Shown: in pieces, positions 53,866 through 62,560 of the stretch | Numbering within the stretch: the first letter of the stretch is position 1 | Layout: each line of letters starts with the position of its first letter | DNA from: Peribacillus sp. ACCC06369 | GTDB taxonomy: Bacteria > Bacillota > Bacilli > Bacillales > DSM-1321 | DNA: 64,000 bases | Direction of reading: 5' to 3' | NCBI RefSeq assembly: GCF_030348945.1 | Contig: NZ_JAUCEN010000002.1 | Span: 868,001 to 932,000 of the forward strand | Position numbers and translations under genes: made by a program | The notes under the pieces: generated by a model | What the model saw: only the letters and a program-made list of their open reading frames with translations | The model's database searches: none | Told to the model about the DNA's origin: nothing

Positions 53866-54615
53866 TTGAATCATATTATTGAGAAGATTTTAGATCACCG
53901 TTCCATTCGTTCTTTTGAGGACAAGCTATTGTCTGAGGAGCAAATCAATACGATTGTGGAATGTGCCCAGGCTGCATCGACTTCAAGTTACATTCAAGCG
54001 TATTCAATCATAGGGGTATCAGATCCGGAAAAGAAAGCCAAGCTTGCTGAACTTGCCGGACCACAATCTTATGTAGAGAAGAATGGGCATCTATTCGTCT
54101 TTTGTGCTGATTTATATCGTCAGGATATGGTTTCCGAAATGGAAAACACGGACCTGACTGAATCGATTGAAAGTACGGAGAAATTCATGGTTGCCTGTAT
54201 TGATGCTGCTCTAGCGGCTCAAAATGCAGCGCTGGCCGCAGAATCGATGGATCTTGGCATTTGCTATATCGGCGGGATCCGCAATAATCTCCCGGAAGTG
54301 TCAGAGATTTTGAATATACCTCATCGGGTCATTCCGTTATTCGCCCTAGTGGTCGGATATCCGAAAAACCGTTCTGATAAAAAGCCGCGTTTGCCGCAGT
54401 CCAATATCTATCATGAAAATGGATATCAGGAGGATAAGCAGGAATACATCGGACAGCTTGAAGAGTATAATGAAACGATCTCGAGTTATTACGAGCGTCG
54501 GACTAAAGGTAAACGAAAAGACACCTGGACCGAGCAAATGGCTGCCATGCTTGGAAAGAAAAGCAGGTTATACATGAAAGATTATGTGGAGAAGCAAGGG
54601 TTTAAGAAACATTGA
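53866..54615 (+). CDS. nfrA: NADPH-dependent nitro/flavin reductase NfrA
   Basis: The 249-aa FMN protein of the nitroreductase fold begins NHIIEKILDHRSIRSFEDKL, with AQAASTSSYIQAYSIIGV and the C-terminal VVGYPKNRSDKKPRLP. These match B. subtilis NfrA (249 aa), which reduces nitro compounds and flavins with NADPH and is induced by stress. The longest frame starts at GTG 53857, but AGGGGTGGGA before TTG 53866 and the family N-terminus favour 53866. It is monocistronic, ending in a perfect terminator. Confidence 0.92.
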   Translation: MNHIIEKILDHRSIRSFEDKLLSEEQINTIVECAQAASTSSYIQAYSIIGVSDPEKKAKLAELAGPQSYVEKNGHLFVFCADLYRQDMVSEMENTDLTESIESTEKFMVACIDAALAAQNAALAAESMDLGICYIGGIRNNLPEVSEILNIPHRVIPLFALVVGYPKNRSDKKPRLPQSNIYHENGYQEDKQEYIGQLEEYNETISSYYERRTKGKRKDTWTEQMAAMLGKKSRLYMKDYVEKQGFKKH

Positions 54616-54691
54616 TCGATGAAATGACCTTTTAGGAGTATTCTTTCCGTTCCCATAAGGGACATTTACCAAAATCCTGAACATGAGCCAA

Positions 54692-54735
54692 ACAATAAAG
54701 ATCCCGGAAATATTTCCGGGATCTTTATTGTTTTC
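54692..54735. terminator. Bidirectional terminator after nfrA
   Basis: AATAAAGATCCCGGAAAT and its exact complement form a near-perfect 18-bp stem, flanked by T-rich DNA on the right. Confidence 0.85.
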
Positions 54736-54807
54736 ATTTGTCGCTAAAAACGGGTTCAGCTCAATAATCCTATCAGAATTGCTCCTTATATACCCATGAA
54801 ATAACTA

Positions 54808-54836
54808 TTGACAATATATTTAGATAGAATTATAGT
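54808..54836 (+). promoter_or_regulatory. Sigma-A promoter of the iron-siderophore operon
   Basis: TTGACA (54808-54813), 17 bases, TATAGT (54831-54836), near consensus. Confidence 0.8.
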
Positions 54837-54853
54837 AAATAAGTAATGGATAA

Positions 54854-54868
54854 TGATAATCATTTTCA
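54854..54868. promoter_or_regulatory. Fur box
   Basis: TGATAATCATTTTCA matches TGATAAT-N-ATTATCA at 14 of 15 positions and lies about 17 bp after the -10 hexamer. With iron transport genes downstream this is almost certainly a Fur operator. Confidence 0.88.
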
Positions 54869-54913
54869 TTTGAGTTTTTACTTACCTATTTTTCAATAAA
54901 TGGAGGTTAAAAA

Positions 54914-55762
54914 ATGGTTCGCCTATATACAGAGAATTTAAATATTGGTTATGGTGAACGTTTGATTGTAAAAGATCTCAGTGTGGAAATTCCAGATAAA
55001 AAAATCACAACGATCATAGGTTCAAATGGATGTGGGAAATCCACACTTTTGAAAGCGATCACCCGGATCATTCCAAATCAATCAGGTATGGTTGTTTTAG
55101 ATGGGATGAATATCTCAAAAGAGAGCACTAAGATCCTTGCAAGAAAAATGGCCATACTTCCGCAGACACCCGAGAGTGCAAGCGGATTGACAGTTGGTGA
55201 GCTCGTATCATATGGGCGCTTTCCCTATCAAAAAGGTTTTGGGCGTCTAACCCAAAAAGACTATGATGTGATTGATTGGGCACTTGAAGTGACCGGTACG
55301 AAAGACTTTAAGTTCCGTCCGGTGGATGCTCTCTCAGGAGGTCAGCGCCAGCGTGTTTGGATTGCCATGGCCCTTGCCCAGGAAACGGAAATCATCTTCC
55401 TTGATGAGCCGACCACCTATTTGGATATGGCGCATCAGCTAGAGGTTTTAGAACTCTTACAGAGGCTGAATGTAGAACAGGAACGTACGATTGTCATGGT
55501 TCTTCATGATTTAAACCAAGCTGCTCGCTTTGCCGACTATATCATTGCCTTAAAAGACGGGGAAATAGTCAAAGCGGGAGATTGTGAAGAAGTCATCACT
55601 CATGAAGTGTTAAAGGAAGTCTTCCATATTGATGCGGTTATCGGACGAGATCAACGAACGAACAAACCAATGTGCAGTACATACAATTTACTAAAAGGAG
55701 ATTTGACAACAAATGAAAAAGATAATGATCCCATTTATACTGCTGTTAGTGTTAATTATTAG
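54914..55762 (+). CDS. Iron-siderophore ABC transporter ATP-binding protein, FecE/YusV-type
   Basis: The 282-aa ATPase has Walker A GSNGCGKST, signature LSGGQRQRVW, Walker B IIFLDEPTT and switch His in VLHDLNQAARFADY, the last being typical of siderophore ATPases. GGAGG precedes the ATG, 46 nt after the Fur box. Its last 50 nt overlap the start of the next gene in a different frame; the final about 20 residues go beyond the usual family end, suggesting that an older stop was lost. It energises the two FecCD permeases encoded downstream. Confidence 0.9.
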   Translation: MVRLYTENLNIGYGERLIVKDLSVEIPDKKITTIIGSNGCGKSTLLKAITRIIPNQSGMVVLDGMNISKESTKILARKMAILPQTPESASGLTVGELVSYGRFPYQKGFGRLTQKDYDVIDWALEVTGTKDFKFRPVDALSGGQRQRVWIAMALAQETEIIFLDEPTTYLDMAHQLEVLELLQRLNVEQERTIVMVLHDLNQAARFADYIIALKDGEIVKAGDCEEVITHEVLKEVFHIDAVIGRDQRTNKPMCSTYNLLKGDLTTNEKDNDPIYTAVSVNY

Positions 55763-56633
55763 TGCTTGTGGTAACGAGGCAACCGAAAAAGAAAAAAGCT
55801 CCACTTCCAAAAAGGAAAAATCAGGAACCATCACTTACCAATCTGAAAATGGCCCTGTTGAAGTTCCGGCAGATCCAAAGCGTGTTGTCGTTCTATCTAC
55901 TTTCGCAGGTAACGTAATGGCTTTGGATGTTAACCTTGTAGGGGTTGATTCCTGGTCTAAAATGAACCCGAATTTTAAAGAATTAAAAGATGTCGAAGAA
56001 GTGACGGACGAAAACCTGGAAAAGATCATCGAGTTGGATCCGGATTTAATCATTGGTTTATCAACGATTAAAAATGTCGATAAGTTAAGTGAAATTGCCC
56101 CAACCGTAACATATACATACGGAAAAGTGGACTATTTAACACAGCACATAGAAATTGGTAAGCTTTTGAATAAAGAAAAAGAAGCCCAAACTTGGGTGGA
56201 TGATTTCAAAAAACGTGCAAAAGCGACCGGTGAAGACATTAAAGCTAAAATCGGTGAAGATACTACCGTTTCGGTATTCGAAAAGTTTGACAAACAGTTC
56301 TATGTATTTGGCGATAATTGGGGTCGTGGAACGGAAATCCTTTATCAGGAAATGAAATTGGCCATGCCTGAAAAAGTAAAAGAAGCGGCGTTGAAAGATG
56401 GTTACTTCGCTTTATCTTTAGAAGTTCTGGCAGACTATGCTGGTGATTATGTGATTTTGAGTAATAATAAAGATGAGGACAATTCATTCCAACAAACAGA
56501 TACGTATAAAAACATTCCTGCTGTAAAAAACAATCAACTCTTTGAAGCTAATGCGAAAGAATTCTACTTCAATGATCCTATAACATTAGAATACCAATTA
56601 GACTTCTTTTCAAAAAGTTTTCTTGGAAAATAA
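55713..56633 (+). CDS. Iron-siderophore-binding lipoprotein
   Basis: The 306-aa protein has a lipoprotein signal with Cys19 in LIISACG, then a Lys/Ser-rich linker and a class III periplasmic-binding (FeuA/FhuD-like) fold: VPADPKRVVVLSTFAGNVMA, LVGVDSWSKM, ELDPDLIIGLS and the long helix AQTWVDDFKKRAKATGEDIK. It captures a ferric siderophore outside the membrane. AAAAGGAGAT inside the preceding gene is its ribosome binding site. The siderophore cannot be named. A hairpin follows. Confidence 0.9.
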   Translation: MKKIMIPFILLLVLIISACGNEATEKEKSSTSKKEKSGTITYQSENGPVEVPADPKRVVVLSTFAGNVMALDVNLVGVDSWSKMNPNFKELKDVEEVTDENLEKIIELDPDLIIGLSTIKNVDKLSEIAPTVTYTYGKVDYLTQHIEIGKLLNKEKEAQTWVDDFKKRAKATGEDIKAKIGEDTTVSVFEKFDKQFYVFGDNWGRGTEILYQEMKLAMPEKVKEAALKDGYFALSLEVLADYAGDYVILSNNKDEDNSFQQTDTYKNIPAVKNNQLFEANAKEFYFNDPITLEYQLDFFSKSFLGK

Positions 56634-56642
56634 TACAGCGAG

Positions 56643-56671
56643 GGAGAGGGATACCAATTCCTCTCCTTTTA
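56643..56671 (+). terminator. Intra-operon hairpin / partial terminator
   Basis: GGAGAGG and CCTCTCC form a perfect 7-bp stem followed by TTTTATT, between the binding-protein gene and the permeases. It may lower permease expression relative to the binding protein. Confidence 0.55.
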
Positions 56672-56700
56672 TTCTATAAAAAAAGAGATGAGAGAGACAG

Positions 56701-57711
56701 ATGACTAATGAAAATCAACGTTTCATCCCATTTATATGTAAACTGATGATAGGGATTGCTGTATTCATAGGCATGTTCATTATTTCCATGGCATTTGGTG
56801 CGGCTGATGTTACCGTAAGAGATGTCTGGCAAGCACTGACATCAAATGCTACCGGTGAAAAGATTTCAATCATTCGGGAAATCCGGTTCCCTCGTGAAGT
56901 GGGGGCAATCTTTGTTGGTGCAGCACTTGCCGTTTCTGGTGCCATCATGCAGGGGATGACTAGGAATCCACTTGCCGATCCGGGGTTGCTTGGATTGACG
57001 GCAGGAGCCAATGCGGGTCTGGCCATTACTTTGGCATTTATTCCAACAGCTAATAACTTAGGGATCATGACTGCGTGTTTTATAGGTTCCGCTGTGGGGG
57101 CAACCATGGTTTTCGGGATAGGTGCGATGAAAAAGGGAGGATTTTCTCCTTTACGGATCGTATTGGCTGGTGCAGCAGTCTCTGCATTCCTATTTGCCGT
57201 TTCGGAAGGTGTCGGGATTTATTTCAAAGTATCAAAAGATGTTTCGATGTGGACTGCAGGCGGGAATATCGGAACATCATGGAATCAGCTTCGTGTAATC
57301 GTCCCGTTCATTTTAATAGGCATCCTGATCTCCTTTCTCTTTTCCAGACAGCTCACCATACTTAGCTTAAGTGAAGAGGTGGCGGTAGGATTAGGTCAAA
57401 AGACAACACAAATAAAGGCGGTACTCTTCGTAGTCATCATTCTCCTGGCTGGTGCTGCCGTTGCGCTTGTTGGGAATATGGTATTCATCGGGTTAATGGT
57501 TCCCCATATGGTTCGGGCTATCGTGGGTACGGATTATCGATTCATCCTGCCTATGTCCGCGATTTTAGGGGCCACTTTCATGTTGCTTGCCGATACGATC
57601 GGACGTACTATCAATTCTCCATATGAAACGCCTGTGGTAGCGGTTGTTGCGATGATAGGTTTACCTTTCTTCCTCCTAATCGTGCGTAAAGGAGGTAAAG
57701 CATTTTCATGA
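56701..57711 (+). CDS. Iron-siderophore ABC transporter permease (FecCD family), first subunit
   Basis: The 336-aa protein has about nine to ten helices and FecCD signatures: IREIRFPREVGAIFVGAALA, GAIMQGMTRNPLADPGLLGL, and GNMVFIGLMVPHMVRAIVGT with the coupling helix. The start is ATG 56701 behind GAGAGAGAC, a weak site. It pairs with the next permease, with which it overlaps by four bases. Confidence 0.92.
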   Translation: MTNENQRFIPFICKLMIGIAVFIGMFIISMAFGAADVTVRDVWQALTSNATGEKISIIREIRFPREVGAIFVGAALAVSGAIMQGMTRNPLADPGLLGLTAGANAGLAITLAFIPTANNLGIMTACFIGSAVGATMVFGIGAMKKGGFSPLRIVLAGAAVSAFLFAVSEGVGIYFKVSKDVSMWTAGGNIGTSWNQLRVIVPFILIGILISFLFSRQLTILSLSEEVAVGLGQKTTQIKAVLFVVIILLAGAAVALVGNMVFIGLMVPHMVRAIVGTDYRFILPMSAILGATFMLLADTIGRTINSPYETPVVAVVAMIGLPFFLLIVRKGGKAFS

Positions 57712-58715
57712 TCCAGTCAGCATTAGTCAAAAAACAGCGATGGATATTAGGTGCATTATCCGCACTCATTATCATTACGATCATTATTGGGACGTGTTCG
57801 GGATATTCGAATCTTTCTTTTGGGCGACTGATTCCTACGCTTTTCGGGCAAGGGACGTTTAAAGAGGAATTCATATTATTTTCCGTCCGATTACCAAGAA
57901 TCATCATTACCCTTTTAGCAGGTATGGCCCTTGCACTGTCGGGAGCCATTCTACAGGGAATCACACGCAATGATTTAGCCGATCCCGGAATCATCGGAAT
58001 CAACTCAGGAGCTGGTGTAGCCATTGCCGCTTTCTTTCTGTTTTTCCCGATTGACGCAGGTTCATTTGTTTATATGATTCCACTTGTCGCTTTTATCGGC
58101 GCGTTACTGACGGCCTGTTTAATATATATACTCTCATTTAAAAGAAGGGTCGGTCTTGAACCAGTTCGGTTAGTGCTGATCGGGGTTGGTTTTTCAATGG
58201 CGCTTTCAGGCCTGATGATTGTCCTCATTTCATCGGCAGAACGGGCAAAAGTCGATTTCATCGCAAAATGGTTGGCGGGGAATATTTGGGGCACGGATTG
58301 GCCCTTCATTTGGGCGGTTCTACCATGGTTAATCGTCCTTATCCCATTCACTTTATATAAAGCAAATCGGTTGAATCTGCTTGGTTTAAGTGAACCGGTC
58401 GCAATTGGAGTGGGTGTATCGATTGAAAAGGAACGGATCGTATTGCTAATAACTGCTGTCGCACTGGCCGCAGCTGCCGTTTCCGTTACAGGCGGAATTG
58501 CATTCATTGGACTCATGGCTCCGCATATAGCAAAATCATTGGTAGGACCTCGAAATCAATTATTCATTCCAGTTGCCATTTTAATCGGTGGATGGCTATT
58601 GTTGCTTGCCGATACGATAGGCCGTAATATAATTGAACCCGAAGGGATTCCTGCAGGTATCATGGTTGCATTGATCGGTGCTCCTTATTTCATGTATTTA
58701 TTGCTGAAAAAATAA
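57708..58715 (+). CDS. Iron-siderophore ABC transporter permease (FecCD family), second subunit
   Basis: The 335-aa protein mirrors its neighbour: FSVRLPRIIITLLAGMALAL, GAILQGITRNDLADPGIIGI, and GGIAFIGLMAPHIAKSLVGP. ATG 57708 overlaps the previous stop (ATGA), with AAAGGAGG upstream. Together the four proteins form a FeuABC-YusV-like importer. A terminator follows at 58727. Confidence 0.92.
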   Translation: MIQSALVKKQRWILGALSALIIITIIIGTCSGYSNLSFGRLIPTLFGQGTFKEEFILFSVRLPRIIITLLAGMALALSGAILQGITRNDLADPGIIGINSGAGVAIAAFFLFFPIDAGSFVYMIPLVAFIGALLTACLIYILSFKRRVGLEPVRLVLIGVGFSMALSGLMIVLISSAERAKVDFIAKWLAGNIWGTDWPFIWAVLPWLIVLIPFTLYKANRLNLLGLSEPVAIGVGVSIEKERIVLLITAVALAAAAVSVTGGIAFIGLMAPHIAKSLVGPRNQLFIPVAILIGGWLLLLADTIGRNIIEPEGIPAGIMVALIGAPYFMYLLLKK

Positions 58716-58726
58716 GAACGTAGCTA

Positions 58727-58757
58727 AAATCCCTTGAAATTTTTCAGGGGATTTTAT
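58727..58757. terminator. Terminator between the siderophore operon and glnL
   Basis: AAAATCCCTTGAAA and TTTCAGGGGATTTT form a near-perfect 14-bp stem with a short loop. It serves the rightward operon and, by its symmetry, perhaps the leftward glnKL unit. Confidence 0.7.
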
Positions 58758-58800
58758 GCTTTTTGAGTACTTCAGTGGTTTTTTTGTGAATATTCATGGA

Positions 58801-59748
58801 TTATCTATATCTAATTATTTCATCTGGATTCAAGCGTTTCGCTTCGAAAAAGAATACTTGAATAAACTTTTTTGTATTTACTCGGGTAGGAGTAAGAACT
58901 ATTGTAGAATCATTTTGCAGTTCTTTCATCTTTTGGCGAACGACTGTGAAATCAAAAAATTTAGAAGCGTAATTTTCAAACTTTGGATTTGAAAAATCCG
59001 TTAAACCGAGCGAAGCAAAATGATTCAGCGATTGGTTGATGGTTCTGCGTATTCGCTGTTCGGCAGCTTTTATTTCACGATTAATATCAGCCTGCACAGC
59101 TGATGTTCCGAGCTTTTTCTTTGTGATTTCCACAAAGATATCTTTAAGGGTCGGGAAATGCTGTTTAAAAGTAAAAGTCCGTTCATACATAAATAAATAT
59201 TGAAGCATTTCCATTAAATCTTTTGCCCCATTTTCTCCAACGATTCCTAATTCCGATAAAAGAAATTCGCCCACTTCTTTTATACTGTTCTCATTGAAAT
59301 TATTTGATTTAGCAACTTTTGGCTGTTCAAAACTCAATACACTATTTAAAGAGGCTTGGATATTAGTGATCGATCTTTCCAAATGGATACGTTCCATAAC
59401 TTTTCGAATGACCGTTAATATTTCAATACGATTGATTGGTTTAGTAATATAATAATCAATTCCGAGCGAGTATGCTTCACCAATTAGCTCCTTGGATTCA
59501 ACCTGTGAAATCATTATTATTTTTCCGTTAAATGTATTTTTTATATGACGGAGAGTCTCAATGCCATCTCGAATGGGCATTAATAAATCAATGAATAATA
59601 TATCAATTTGTTTTAAATTCAAAATATGTCCTTCTAATAAACTTCCATCTTCCGCTTCCTCCACCACTTCTCCTAAATCTTCGTTCTCAATGATTTGGCT
59701 TAAGTTTGAACGTATAGCACAATCGTCATCTGTTATAAAAAAACGCAT
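58801..59748 (-). CDS. glnL: Two-component response regulator GlnL
   Basis: GlnL activates glutamine utilisation genes. The 315-aa protein has an N-terminal receiver domain with acidic residues Asp7-Asp9, phosphoacceptor Asp54 (ILFIDLLMP) and the conserved Lys in YYITKPI (near 107). The C-terminal YcbB-type DNA-binding domain (KRLNPDEIIRY end) matches B. subtilis GlnL (YcbB, 314 aa). It follows glnK on the minus strand, with starts and stops only a few bases apart, so the two are co-translated. Confidence 0.92.
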   Translation of the reverse strand: MRFFITDDDCAIRSNLSQIIENEDLGEVVEEAEDGSLLEGHILNLKQIDILFIDLLMPIRDGIETLRHIKNTFNGKIIMISQVESKELIGEAYSLGIDYYITKPINRIEILTVIRKVMERIHLERSITNIQASLNSVLSFEQPKVAKSNNFNENSIKEVGEFLLSELGIVGENGAKDLMEMLQYLFMYERTFTFKQHFPTLKDIFVEITKKKLGTSAVQADINREIKAAEQRIRRTINQSLNHFASLGLTDFSNPKFENYASKFFDFTVVRQKMKELQNDSTIVLTPTRVNTKKFIQVFFFEAKRLNPDEIIRYR

Positions 59749-59752
59749 GAAA

Positions 59753-61063
59753 TCATCCTCTCTGAATCAACTTATGAATTGGTAACTTTATTGAAAAAAG
59801 GGCCCCGTTAAGCTTATTTTCAAATAGGATGTCCCCCCCCAGTTCTTTCACGACTTCATTAACATATGAGAGTCCAATCCCTGTTGAAGGTGTTCCGTAT
59901 TGATCATATTTTGAAGTGAATCCAGGTTTAAATATAACGGTCTGATATTTTTGAGGGATACCAGGTCCATTATCAGCCACTTTAAATTCTACATTGTCGC
60001 AAATTTCACACAAACTTAAACGAATGATTCCCTTTTCTTTAATTGCTTCCACTGCATTAGCGACTAAATTATTGAAAAGAGATAATACGGTATATACATG
60101 ATAATGTGAATGGTTATTTCCATCCAATGAGTATTCAAATTGAATATCCTTTCCAAGTGATAAGGCATATTTTTCATTAATTCGGATAATTAAATGAAAG
60201 AGTTCAGCAGCATTCATATAATCTTTAAAACTCTCATTGGAGATCAATTTAGATAGACCAGCAAAAATTCGTTGATTATCCTTCTTAACTTCATGCATTT
60301 CACCCGCGATACGCAAAGCCTTTTGACTATATTGCTGTGCAGGAACATCAGGTTGCTTTTCCCTTTTTTCCAGTTCTTTTAAATCACGATACAAATCATA
60401 CGATTTCTTTGTAATATTCTCTGCATTTTTTAATGTTTTTTTTAAATGAATCGTTTCCTCATATAAATTTGAAATGAGCATCAGCATATGTTCATTTTGT
60501 TTTCTGATTTGCTTTTCTCGTGATTGTGCTTCATAAAGTTTCATCATATTAAAAAAGCTTAAAACGATAAAACTGTGGCCGAATGCGATCACGATCATCT
60601 CATTTAGTGAACCTAACGTAATCGTTGTTTCTAATACAATATATTGAAAGAATAATTCTACAGAGTCGGACAATATTTCGATAATGAGACCAATAAACCC
60701 AATAACTAAAGATCGGTTTTGAAAGCGGTGTATTTTCACTAAAGAAAAAAGAAAGGAATAGGTGAAATAAAAGAAAAAACTAGGATATTGGACTTGGAAA
60801 GAAGAAGTCCAGGAAAAATTATCATGCATGAAAAAGTCTATTAGGATTCGAAATACCACAACCATTGTTCCTGTCAAGATGCCTGAAAAAATGGCAGGTG
60901 TTTTCTGTAATAATAGTAAAAAGAAGAAAAGTGCAGGCGGACCAAAACTTATTCGAAACGTTTCATTTAAAGGATAAAAACTCAATTCGCCTGCTAATGG
61001 TACTGTTAATAACATCAGAACAAGGATATTGACCTCTTTTTTCATTAACGTACTGAGATTCAA
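59753..61063 (-). CDS. glnK: Sensor histidine kinase GlnK
   Basis: The roughly 436-aa protein has about six to seven N-terminal helices (residues 10-190), a coiled coil with LYEETIHLKKTLKNAENITK, an H-box around GEMHEVKKDNQRI, and an ATPase domain: N-box NNLVANAVEAI, G1 VADNGPGIP, G2 GTPSTGIGLSYV. It senses glutamine or its metabolism in the membrane and phosphorylates GlnL. The longest frame starts at TTG 61078, but GGAGGTGA favours TTG 61063. It is divergent from glsA. Confidence 0.9.
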   Translation of the reverse strand: MNLSTLMKKEVNILVLMLLTVPLAGELSFYPLNETFRISFGPPALFFFLLLLQKTPAIFSGILTGTMVVVFRILIDFFMHDNFSWTSSFQVQYPSFFFYFTYSFLFSLVKIHRFQNRSLVIGFIGLIIEILSDSVELFFQYIVLETTITLGSLNEMIVIAFGHSFIVLSFFNMMKLYEAQSREKQIRKQNEHMLMLISNLYEETIHLKKTLKNAENITKKSYDLYRDLKELEKREKQPDVPAQQYSQKALRIAGEMHEVKKDNQRIFAGLSKLISNESFKDYMNAAELFHLIIRINEKYALSLGKDIQFEYSLDGNNHSHYHVYTVLSLFNNLVANAVEAIKEKGIIRLSLCEICDNVEFKVADNGPGIPQKYQTVIFKPGFTSKYDQYGTPSTGIGLSYVNEVVKELGGDILFENKLNGALFSIKLPIHKLIQRG

Positions 61064-61229
61064 GTCGTCACCTCCCAATTTGTTTAAAAAATCAGTATAC
61101 AGTTACATCGGCTTCAATACAACGCTTACTTTGTTCCTGATTAAACGGCTTAGTACCAATTATGGCAAAACCAATCTGTTTTTCTATCAACAAATAATGG
61201 TAACAGTTGATGTGAATTAATCACGTTTT

Positions 61230-61245
61230 TTTTGTGGATTTTTAT
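61230..61245. promoter_or_regulatory. GlnL-type direct repeat upstream of glsA
   Basis: TTTTGT-GGAT-TTTTAT matches the direct repeat TTTTGT-N4-TTTTGT that I recall as the GlnL binding site in B. subtilis, with one mismatch. It lies about 150 bp before glsA in the divergent glnK-glsA region. Confidence 0.5.
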
Positions 61246-61317
61246 TTTTTAGAATTTGTAGGTTTTCGTATGTTTATGTAGTTCCCATTTTAAAATTAAA
61301 GGTAGATAGAAATATTT

Positions 61318-61331
61318 TGAAAGCGCTTAAC
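61318..61331. promoter_or_regulatory. cre-like site upstream of glsA
   Basis: TGAAAGCGCTTAAC fits the CcpA cre consensus TGWAANCGNTNWCA at 12 of 14 positions, failing at the last two. Catabolite control of glutaminase is plausible but unproven. Confidence 0.35.
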
Positions 61332-61396
61332 GATTTTCATTGTGTTTTCAGCAAATCCAATAAAGTAAGCACAAACAACTAATGAGGTGGAAGAAT

Positions 61397-62389
61397 GTGA
61401 TTGAAGAATTGTCAAAAGAGTATGACATTCACGTTAATAGCCAAAAGCAAGCCTGCTTAGATGAATGGGTGGCACACTACAGATCCTATGCAACAGAAGG
61501 ACAAACCGCCAATTATATACCGGCATTGAGCAATATACACTTATCGCAATTAGGTATCTGCATACTAGAGCCAGGTGGAACAATGATGAAGTCAGGGGAT
61601 TGTGAAGTCCCTTTCACGTTGCAAAGTATTTCAAAAGTGCTCAGCTTTATAGCCGCATGCTTGGGTTGCGGCATTTCTTATGTTTTAGAGAGGGTCGATG
61701 TGGAACCAACTGGGGATGCTTTCAATTCAATTATTCGTTTAGAAATGCATAAGCCGGGAAAACCGTTTAATCCTATGATAAATGCTGGAGCGATTACTAT
61801 AGCGTCGCTTCTTCCAGGGGATTCTTCACAAAAAAAATTGGAATTTCTCTATGCATTATTTGAAAATTTGTTAGGGAAGCGCCCGACCATCAATGAGGAA
61901 GTGTATCAATCTGAGTGGCAAACCTCTCATAGAAATAGAGCTTTAGCTCACTATTTAAAAGAGGCGAATTATTTAGAATCGGATGTTGAGGAAGCTTTGG
62001 AGGTTTACCTGAAGCAATGTTCCATAGAAGTGACCACGGAAGACATAGCCCTGTTTGGATTGATTCTTGCACAAGATGGATACCATCCTATTCGTAAAGA
62101 ACAAGTTCTCCCTAAAAAAGTGGCAAAACTAGCCAAAGCATTAATGCTTACTTGTGGAATGTACAATGCCTCGGGGAAATTTGCGGCTTTTGTTGGGGTG
62201 CCAGCCAAAAGTGGAGTATCTGGTGGGATTATGGCGTTAGTTCCTCCAAATGCCAGAAGCGGACTGCCTTTTCAAGATGGATGTGGTATTGGTATTTATG
62301 GACCGGCCATAGATGAATATGGGAATAGCGTAACAGGTAGTTTGTTATTGAAACAAATGGCACAAGAATGGGATCTAAGTATTTTCTGA
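61397..62389 (+). CDS. glsA: Glutaminase GlsA
   Basis: GlsA hydrolyses glutamine to glutamate and ammonia. The 330-aa protein is a beta-lactamase-fold glutaminase with the Ser77-x-x-Lys80 pair in LQSISKVLSF, PMINAGAITIASLLPG, RNRALAHYLK, MLTCGMYNASGKFA and GVPAKSGVSGGIMA. It is close to B. subtilis GlsA (YbgJ, 327 aa). ATG 61382 is upstream in frame, but GAGGTGG before GTG 61397 and the family N-terminus favour GTG. It is divergent from glnKL and followed by a permease. Confidence 0.94.
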   Translation: MIEELSKEYDIHVNSQKQACLDEWVAHYRSYATEGQTANYIPALSNIHLSQLGICILEPGGTMMKSGDCEVPFTLQSISKVLSFIAACLGCGISYVLERVDVEPTGDAFNSIIRLEMHKPGKPFNPMINAGAITIASLLPGDSSQKKLEFLYALFENLLGKRPTINEEVYQSEWQTSHRNRALAHYLKEANYLESDVEEALEVYLKQCSIEVTTEDIALFGLILAQDGYHPIRKEQVLPKKVAKLAKALMLTCGMYNASGKFAAFVGVPAKSGVSGGIMALVPPNARSGLPFQDGCGIGIYGPAIDEYGNSVTGSLLLKQMAQEWDLSIF

Positions 62390-62560
62390 AAGTAAAGAAA
62401 ATTTTGTTCTTATAAAAAATCAATATAGGGTACCATCCTAAAGATTTCCCTATCAATTCACTAAACTATAACAAGAGGTGATGTAATGCAGTAAGAGAAA
62501 TCATTAATCTTGTTACTTTTAAACGTAAGGAATAATTTTGGAAAGCATGGTGATAAACAT

